A DNA stretch of 6,009 nt from the NCBI GenBank assembly GCA_029941825.1, contig JAPYTM010000054.1:1-6009 (forward strand), given 5' to 3'. A program made the position numbers and the translations under genes. A model generated the notes under the pieces. It did not search any database. It was not told the DNA's origin and saw nothing but the letters and a program-made list of their open reading frames with translations. Below, piece after piece: positions 1-4,568 of this stretch (position 1 is the first letter of the stretch; each line of letters starts with the position of its first letter). This DNA comes from Candidatus Nitrosopumilus sp. (GTDB taxonomy: Archaea; Thermoproteota; Nitrososphaeria; Nitrososphaerales; Nitrosopumilaceae).

Positions 1-13
1 TTGAAAATTATTT

Positions 14-856
14 TTATCCATAGGATTCAAATTTAATTCCAAAACTACCATCTGGTTTCTTTTCATGTTCAGTAACAAAACCTCTTGAATCCAAAGATTC
101 GATTACCCCGTCTATAGTACCTTGATATCCACAAATGTATACGATTGTATTATCTGGAGTAATTTCTTCACCTACCATCTCATCTATTGGTGATAATCCC
201 GTTTTTTTATCTGCCTTGAAGAATGATTCTACTCTACCTACGTGCCCATTCCAAGTTCTGTTAAAGAATTCTTTTGGCCTACTAATTGCTGCTCTATATT
301 TAAAATTCCATTGATCTCTACCTCTACTTTCACTTTCAATTTCTAAGTCTGTTAATAGTCGTTTATAGCTTAATTCATCAACGTAACTTGCTCCATGTAA
401 AACAATTACTTCTCTTTTATCATTAGTGTCATGGAAATGCTTTGCAAATGCAATAAATGGTGCTAATCCTGTACCGCCACCAACACAAATTACTCGTCTG
501 TTATCTTTTTGACCATTAGGTAATTTATCACTAATTAGTAATGCAGCTCCTGTAGGATCACCAAGAGATACTTCATCTCCAACACTCAGATAAAATAATT
601 CAGTTGTAACTCTACCTGGAAGTGGTTTTCTTACCCATCTAATTACAAATTCAAAATAATCTCTATTTTCTGCATGGGATGCAATTGAGTATGCTCTTCT
701 AACTATCTTTTTTTCTGAAGGTATTGGAAGACCAATTGTTAAAAATTGACCCGTTTTGTATTGAGGCATTCCTTTTTCTGGAACTAACCGTATGATTACA
801 AGATCTTCTTTTAACATCTCTCTATAGACAACTTTTGCCTTCATCTCAGTTACCAT
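14..856 (-). CDS. Ferredoxin/flavodoxin--NADP(+) reductase-like FAD oxidoreductase
   Basis: A 280-aa flavoprotein of the ferredoxin-NADP reductase superfamily, expected to move electrons between NADP(H) and a ferredoxin or flavodoxin in the cytoplasm. The N-terminal half is an FAD-binding beta barrel with the RxYS signature RAYSIAS (residues 54-60), which contacts the flavin, and a second flavin-phosphate segment beginning GRVTTELF (81-88). The C-terminal half is an NAD(P)-binding fold with the glycine-rich VGGGTGLAPF (125-134) and the CGYQGTIDGV motif (242-251). An aromatic residue (Y279) sits next to the C-terminus, a position that often stacks on the flavin in this family. Length fits bacterial/archaeal Fpr-type enzymes. 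The ATG at 856 is chosen because a TATA-like box lies about 31 bases upstream; a second ATG four codons later is possible. No iron-sulfur cysteine cluster is present, so it is not a PyrK- or HcpB-type fused reductase. The true electron partner cannot be read from the sequence. Confidence 0.85.
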   Translation of the reverse strand: MVTEMKAKVVYREMLKEDLVIIRLVPEKGMPQYKTGQFLTIGLPIPSEKKIVRRAYSIASHAENRDYFEFVIRWVRKPLPGRVTTELFYLSVGDEVSLGDPTGAALLISDKLPNGQKDNRRVICVGGGTGLAPFIAFAKHFHDTNDKREVIVLHGASYVDELSYKRLLTDLEIESESRGRDQWNFKYRAAISRPKEFFNRTWNGHVGRVESFFKADKKTGLSPIDEMVGEEITPDNTIVYICGYQGTIDGVIESLDSRGFVTEHEKKPDGSFGIKFESYG

Positions 857-881
857 ACAAAAGACTTTTTCGTGACTTTGG

Positions 882-893
882 ATAAATATATTT
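882..893 (-). promoter_or_regulatory. TATA-like box of the NADP reductase gene
   Basis: On the minus strand this reads AAATATATTTAT. Its centre is about 31 bases before the ATG at 856, which matches an archaeal TBP site driving a transcript with a very short or no leader. No Shine-Dalgarno sequence precedes the ATG. It suggests the reductase has its own promoter rather than depending on readthrough from the phosphatase gene. Confidence 0.5.
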
Positions 894-910
894 CTCTTGT
901 GAACTACTTC

Positions 911-917
911 AAAAAAA
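911..917 (-). terminator. Possible T-run terminator downstream of the phosphatase gene
   Basis: Seven consecutive T on the minus strand, about 72 bases past the stop codon of the phosphatase gene and just ahead of the reductase promoter. Archaeal termination commonly uses T-runs without a hairpin, so this is a plausible end of the upstream transcript. In so AT-rich a region chance occurrence is likely, so confidence is low. Confidence 0.25.
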
Positions 918-945
918 TTTGATTATTGTTCTAAATTATGATTAA

Positions 946-957
946 AATTGTACAATT
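946..957. repeat. 12-bp perfect palindrome AATTGTACAATT
   Basis: A self-complementary 12-mer in the gap between the two minus-strand genes, about 55 bases upstream of the reductase TATA-like box. It could be a regulator site for the reductase, but a palindrome of this size made mostly of A and T may arise by chance. No second copy was noticed in the window. Confidence 0.3.
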
Positions 958-988
958 GCTTTAAAATTTAATTTTTTTCAGTTTTTAA

Positions 989-1789
989 TTATTCATTAAT
1001 CTGAGACATTATTTCATCAAGAATTTTTTGATTTGCAGCAGCAATAAAAGAAACTCTTGTTTCATAACTCAGATCAGCATCTAATAGATTCAAATTTGCA
1101 TCTAACAATAACCCCCCAGCTTCTTTTACAATTAGATATCCTGCAGCAATATCTTGAATTCTAATTTTATCCCTTAAATCAATAAAAATATCCATTAATC
1201 CTCTTGCAAATAACGCCATTTCTAGTGCATTAGCACCAAAATGTCTTGTATGATTATTATTTTCAAATATTGGATGTAATCTTTTCATCAAATCTGCTGA
1301 TGCACCTGATATGTTAATGCCAACTATTTTGTAGATTGGCTCTTTATTGTGAACTTTAATTTGTTTATCATTAAAAAATGAACCCTTATTTTTTGAAGCC
1401 CAATACATTTCACCATTTGATAGATTTGTGATTACTCCATCTGTAATTGAACTAAGTTTATTCTCAGTTGCAAATGCCAATGAACTACAAAAAAAAGGAA
1501 CACCACGTACTGCATTTGCAGAACCGTCAATTGCATCCATGATGATATACCCTTTAGAATTATTAGATAATTCTACTCTTCCACATTCTTCACCTAAAAC
1601 AATACATTCAAAATTAATTTCTTTAAGATAATCTAAAACTGTTTTTTCAGCAACAATGTCTATATTTCGTGAAATATCTCCACCTGCCCCTATTCCAAAA
1701 TCACCTGCTGCATGTTCAGTACCTGCAAGATCTTTTACATTTTCATAAATCCTTTTTGATGCTTCACGTAGAATTTCTATTACTTCCAT
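989..1789 (-). CDS. Inositol monophosphatase family protein
   Basis: A 266-aa Mg2+-dependent, lithium-sensitive-type phosphatase of the IMPase/FBPase/CysQ superfamily. The metal-site motifs are visible: GEE (66-68) supplies the first acidic ligand, DAIDGS (85-90) is the D-x-x-D-G-[ST] signature with D85 and D88, and QDIAAG (212-217) supplies the third aspartate (D213). A family-typical GDIS...D segment (37-44) and the EAGG (223-226) near the C-terminus also fit. Length is normal for the single-domain family. Archaeal members dephosphorylate inositol-1-phosphate, fructose-1,6-bisphosphate or NADP(H); sequence alone does not settle which. Inositol phosphate hydrolysis would fit archaetidylinositol lipid metabolism. 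The ATG at 1789 is supported by an AT-rich TATA-like element about 27 bases upstream, implying a leaderless mRNA. It is codirectional with the NADP reductase gene but separated by 132 bp. Confidence 0.88.
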   Translation of the reverse strand: MEVIEILREASKRIYENVKDLAGTEHAAGDFGIGAGGDISRNIDIVAEKTVLDYLKEINFECIVLGEECGRVELSNNSKGYIIMDAIDGSANAVRGVPFFCSSLAFATENKLSSITDGVITNLSNGEMYWASKNKGSFFNDKQIKVHNKEPIYKIVGINISGASADLMKRLHPIFENNNHTRHFGANALEMALFARGLMDIFIDLRDKIRIQDIAAGYLIVKEAGGLLLDANLNLLDADLSYETRVSFIAAANQKILDEIMSQINE

Positions 1790-1810
1790 AATACCAATTT
1801 AGATAATTCG

Positions 1811-1821
1811 TAATTTAAGTG
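1811..1821 (-). promoter_or_regulatory. TATA-like box of the phosphatase gene
   Basis: The minus strand reads CACTTAAATTA, centred about 27 bases before the ATG at 1789. This spacing fits a leaderless archaeal transcript. The element is a weak match to the archaeal TATA consensus and is called from position as much as from sequence. Confidence 0.4.
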
Positions 1822-1870
1822 ACGTAAAAATTTGTTTTGAAAGCATAAATAACAATAAAGAAATTTACGT
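1822..1870. repeat. Inverted repeat ACGTAAA ... TTTACGT in the divergent promoter region
   Basis: Two 7-bp arms, ACGTAAA at 1822-1828 and TTTACGT at 1864-1870, are exact reverse complements and flank the plus-strand TATA-like box. One arm abuts the promoter of the minus-strand phosphatase gene and the other covers the expected transcription start of the plus-strand operon. A dimeric or looping regulator could use them to control both directions, but the arms are short and the region AT-rich, so chance is a fair alternative. Confidence 0.25.
1843..1852 (+). promoter_or_regulatory. TATA-like box of the rfcL operon
   Basis: The sequence GCATAAATAA lies with its centre about 25 bases upstream of the GTG at 1873. 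This is the expected distance from an archaeal TATA box to the transcription start, so the mRNA would begin at or next to the start codon. No Shine-Dalgarno sequence is seen, in keeping with a leaderless first gene. The box is in the same 83-bp gap as the divergent phosphatase promoter. Confidence 0.5.
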
Positions 1871-1872
1871 TT

Positions 1873-2991
1873 GTGAGTGGTAAAGATCAATCTATTGTAA
1901 GTAAAGAATCTTTGATGAGTACAAAACCTGGAAAACAAATATTGAAACAAGCTTTGTTCAAATCAAAAGGTTTCAAATTATTTAACAAGTATAAAGAAGA
2001 AACAGAAAACGAATTTCCAAATTTTGCAGAAAGATTTACACAAGGTCTTCTTAATGAAATAAAATCTGATACTAATCCAAATTCAACTCAACAAGAATTT
2101 GGTAATGAAGTTGGTTCAACTGAAATAATACTAAATGCTTCTGAAATTGAGCCTATAAAATCAAAATTAGAAAACCTTGATGTACTAAAAGATAGGGTAC
2201 TTCGAATTTTGAATTCAAATTTTGTAAAAATGACTTTTCCTGTTTTTAACGCATTATTTGATGGTGCAGCAGAATATTCTGGAAGACATGACCCTCAATT
2301 AAAACAAGATATTGTTGAGGGGCATATTTTGGCTATTGATCTTAGTGAACCTATGGATAGAATTGTGGATAAAGATGAAGATTTAGAATTTCTTGATGAT
2401 TATAAATTAATGAATCCTTACATTTTGAAATTAGCTAGAAGTAAAATTTCAAAAGGGGGCGAACATGTTCTAAAAGCATTTGAAGAAGGATTCAAGGATG
2501 CAAGAATAGGACAATACCTTGATGAGAAATTAAAATCAAAACCAACTACAATTACTGAAGAAGAAATGATATTGTCATACAAAAAATATCGTGCAGTAAT
2601 GGGAACTGCTGGTAGAAACATGGCTTTAGCAGAACAACCCTTAGGGGAGATTTTCTATTTGGGTATGGCTGGAGCTTCTGAAGGTGTTGGCTGTGGAAAT
2701 GAAATTGAAGACTCTATCAAAAATGGATTTGTAAAAATACCTTCTTGGCCACTCTATTATTCATTGTTAGCAAATGATGTACGAAAAGGATTTGAAATTA
2801 CTTTGGAAAAAAGTAACTTGTATTTGCAAGATGCTCGACTCACTTTGGAATTATTACCCGAAGGATTTTCTCATAAAGAATTTTTAGAATTTTTATTTTT
2901 GACTGTAGAACATTACAATCATTATTGGTACAATAAATTACAAAAAGCCAATAGATGGTCTGAGTTCGAATCTAAACTTCCAAAGCGATAA
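1873..2991 (+). CDS. Uncharacterised 372-aa protein, first gene of the rfcL operon
   Basis: I do not recognise this family. The product is soluble-looking, with no signal peptide or clear membrane segment, and appears mostly alpha-helical. Visible features are a lysine-rich N-terminus (16-41), a polar, probably flexible stretch (63-82), an acidic segment rich in D and E (157-176), a glycine-rich patch GMAGASEGVGCG (264-275) holding the only cysteine (C274), and an aromatic/histidine-rich C-terminal helix EHYNHYWY (346-353). No Walker, nuclease, helicase or zinc motif is seen. It starts with GTG, favoured because a TATA-like box lies 25 bases upstream; an in-frame ATG at 1915 would remove 14 residues. 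The stop codon is only five bases before the rfcL ATG, so the two are almost certainly cotranscribed. A replication- or repair-linked role is a guess from context only; its base composition matches its neighbours. Confidence 0.8.
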   Translation: MSGKDQSIVSKESLMSTKPGKQILKQALFKSKGFKLFNKYKEETENEFPNFAERFTQGLLNEIKSDTNPNSTQQEFGNEVGSTEIILNASEIEPIKSKLENLDVLKDRVLRILNSNFVKMTFPVFNALFDGAAEYSGRHDPQLKQDIVEGHILAIDLSEPMDRIVDKDEDLEFLDDYKLMNPYILKLARSKISKGGEHVLKAFEEGFKDARIGQYLDEKLKSKPTTITEEEMILSYKKYRAVMGTAGRNMALAEQPLGEIFYLGMAGASEGVGCGNEIEDSIKNGFVKIPSWPLYYSLLANDVRKGFEITLEKSNLYLQDARLTLELLPEGFSHKEFLEFLFLTVEHYNHYWYNKLQKANRWSEFESKLPKR

Positions 2992-2996
2992 AATTG

Positions 2997-4151
2997 ATGT
3001 GGTCTGAAAAATATCGACCTCAGATAATTTCTGACATGATAGGAAATGAAGAATCTCGTGCTGCTATCTTGGAATGGTTTGCAAAATGGAAAAAAGGAAC
3101 AAAACCTCTCTTACTAGTTGGTCCTCCAGGTATTGGAAAAACTACTATATCTTATCTTGTAGCTAAACAATTTGGTTATGACATGATTGGATTAAATGCC
3201 AGTGATGTTAGAAGTAAATCTCGAATTAATGAAATTCTTACGCCTGTTTTAGGAAATGTAAGCGTTTTAGGAACTCCTATGATTTTTGTGGATGAGGTAG
3301 ATGGAATTCATGGTCGTGGTGATTATGGTGGAGCAGCAGCTCTTGTTGATATTTTAAAAGAACCTACAGTACCAATTATTCTTGCTGCAAATAATAATTC
3401 CTTAGATAAAATGAAAAATATCAAAAAAGTAGTTAAAACAATCACATTCAAAAAAATTCCTCCACGTTTATTGAGAGTTTATCTTGAAAATATTTTAAAA
3501 AAAGAAGGTACAAAACTAAGTCCTGGATCTTTAATCAAAGTAATTGATAAATCTCGTGGAGATATTCGTTCAATGATTAACCTTACACAATCTTTTGTAA
3601 CTGGATTTAATCCACAAACTGAAACGTCTTTTGAAAGTATTAATGTTGAAGATGGCGTTAATGCATTCTTTAAAGCAAATTCTATTGAAGAAGCAAGAAG
3701 TGTTTTATATTCAATACAAATTGATCCTAGACAAAAAATTAATGCATTTTATTCTAGTATTATTACAAGCGAATTAGATAATTCCACACTTGCAAAATAT
3801 TTAGAAATTATTTCTGATGCTGATATGCTTTATGGAAAAATAATGAAAACACAAAATTGGAGACTTTTACGATATCTTAATGATATTTTAGTTAAATTAT
3901 ATCAAAATGATGATCGAATAAGATATAGTCAATACAATCTTTCATGGCCTCTACTAAATAGAATACGTTGGGATGGTGCAAAAATTAAATCGATGTCTTC
4001 TGTAATGGCAAAAAAATTACATTTGTCTTCTAGTGCCTTTGTAACATTTTGTTTACCCTATGTTTTATTTTGTATAAAAAATAAAACTCTTGAATTGGAC
4101 ATAGAAGAAACTTTTGGTGATATTATTGAAAAGGAAATTGAACTAATATAA
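2997..4151 (+). CDS. rfcL: Replication factor C large subunit (clamp loader)
   Basis: A 384-aa AAA+ ATPase, the large subunit of the archaeal clamp loader that with RfcS opens the PCNA ring and places it on primer-template DNA. Motifs in order: N-terminal MWSEKYRP (1-8); Walker A GPPGIGKT (42-49); NASD (67-70); Walker B IFVDEVDG (96-103); sensor 1 around AANNNS (130-135); sensor 2 SRGDIRSMIN (186-195). There is no SRC arginine-finger motif, which separates RfcL from RfcS. The rest is the helical collar domain (about 220-384). The start is set at the ATG at 2997, since MWSEKYRP is the usual beginning of the family; an in-frame TTG at 2994 would add one residue. The protein is at the short end for archaeal RfcL and ends in an acidic tail without the C-terminal PCNA-binding PIP box seen in many relatives. 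Its stop codon shares a base with the next gene's ATG. Confidence 0.95.
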   Translation: MWSEKYRPQIISDMIGNEESRAAILEWFAKWKKGTKPLLLVGPPGIGKTTISYLVAKQFGYDMIGLNASDVRSKSRINEILTPVLGNVSVLGTPMIFVDEVDGIHGRGDYGGAAALVDILKEPTVPIILAANNNSLDKMKNIKKVVKTITFKKIPPRLLRVYLENILKKEGTKLSPGSLIKVIDKSRGDIRSMINLTQSFVTGFNPQTETSFESINVEDGVNAFFKANSIEEARSVLYSIQIDPRQKINAFYSSIITSELDNSTLAKYLEIISDADMLYGKIMKTQNWRLLRYLNDILVKLYQNDDRIRYSQYNLSWPLLNRIRWDGAKIKSMSSVMAKKLHLSSSAFVTFCLPYVLFCIKNKTLELDIEETFGDIIEKEIELI

Positions 4152-4462
4152 TGAGTTGGAGAAAAATCCCTATGAAATTTCCTGGTACATGTATAATTTG
4201 TAATGAAAAAATTGAAGTTAATGAAATTGGATTATGGGCAAAAGGGTTGGGTGTAAAACATGAAAAATGTGCTCAAATAAATGAATTACAATGTGTTGTG
4301 TGTAAAGGTCCTGCTGGTTGCCCCCAATGTGAATTTCAAGATATCTGTGATATTTCAAATGTCTCTCAATTATGTATGTGTAAAAAATGCAGTGAGGTAA
4401 ACGATGCTTTTAGTTCTTATCTGAAATCCACAAAAAAGCAATTTACAATACTAAACTCATGA
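4151..4462 (+). CDS. Small cysteine-rich, probably zinc-binding protein
   Basis: A 103-aa protein with eleven cysteines and no recognised full-length family. The first half has a zinc-ribbon-like arrangement: CIIC (C14, C17) followed by HEKC (H37, C40), embedded in FPGTCIICNEKI. The second half is C48-x2-C51-x5-C57-x2-C60-x5-C66 and C75-x-C77-x2-C80, eight more cysteines that could bind one or two further zinc ions or, less likely, an iron-sulfur cluster. The C-terminal 20 residues are polar and lysine-containing without cysteine. The ATG overlaps the rfcL stop as TAATG, implying translational coupling and possibly near-equal production with RfcL. A second in-frame ATG lies at 4172. Location suggests a nucleic-acid-related role such as a replication or repair accessory, but this is inference; it could also be a general metal-binding regulator. 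Confidence 0.8.
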   Translation: MSWRKIPMKFPGTCIICNEKIEVNEIGLWAKGLGVKHEKCAQINELQCVVCKGPAGCPQCEFQDICDISNVSQLCMCKKCSEVNDAFSSYLKSTKKQFTILNS

Positions 4463-4487
4463 ATTTCAAAAAAAAAACAATGATCCT

Positions 4488-4507
4488 TGAGTTTTTGTAA
4501 ATCTTTT
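4488..4507 (+). terminator. Possible T-rich terminator of the rfcL operon
   Basis: Downstream of the last operon gene (stop at 4460-4462) there are two T-runs, five T at 4492-4496 and four at 4504-4507, in a T-rich stretch. This is the kind of sequence at which archaeal RNA polymerase tends to terminate. The second run is part of the palindrome at 4495-4511, so a weak hairpin may also form. Low confidence because the whole gap is AT-rich. Confidence 0.3.
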
Positions 4508-4511
4508 ACAA
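4495..4511. repeat. Perfect palindrome TTGTAAA-TCT-TTTACAA upstream of the carboxylase gene
   Basis: Seven-base arms separated by three bases form a perfect inverted repeat ending 21 bases before the TATA-like box of the carboxylase gene. This is an operator-like location. It can equally be read as a small hairpin at the end of the rfcL operon transcript. The arm TTGTAAA is the same as the core of the bacterial biotin-operator half-site, though the spacing here is much shorter. The 7-mer also occurs singly elsewhere in this AT-rich window. Confidence 0.4.
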
Positions 4512-4532
4512 TATTCTTATTATCAAATTAAA

Positions 4533-4540
4533 TTAATATA
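4533..4540 (+). promoter_or_regulatory. TATA-like box of the carboxylase gene
   Basis: TTAATATA, at the end of a 16-base all-A/T stretch (4525-4540), is centred about 32 bases before the ATG at 4569. It would give a transcript with a leader of only a few bases. It is followed by a GC-richer patch, GGAAACCCCC, that marks the end of the AT-rich promoter core. This indicates that the carboxylase gene is transcribed separately from the rfcL operon. Confidence 0.5.
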
Positions 4541-4568
4541 GGAAACCCCCTTTCTTCAGATCACTATT

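Noticed and set aside
1428..1631. A 67-codon plus-strand open frame
   Set aside because: It lies wholly inside the inositol-monophosphatase-family gene on the opposite strand, has no promoter or family resemblance, and its peptide reads as a reverse-frame shadow.
2418..2621. A 67-codon minus-strand open frame
   Set aside because: It is antisense to the 372-aa protein gene, with no start-site signals or recognisable protein features.
2994..2996. TTG as the start codon of rfcL
   Set aside because: It is directly followed by an ATG whose product begins MWSEKYRP, the usual start of the family; the TTG would add a single extra residue.
4468..4477. A run of ten A just after the cysteine-rich gene
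   Set aside because: It could mark a minus-strand T-run terminator, but no minus-strand gene reads into it. A homopolymer of this length in an AT-rich gap needs no special explanation.
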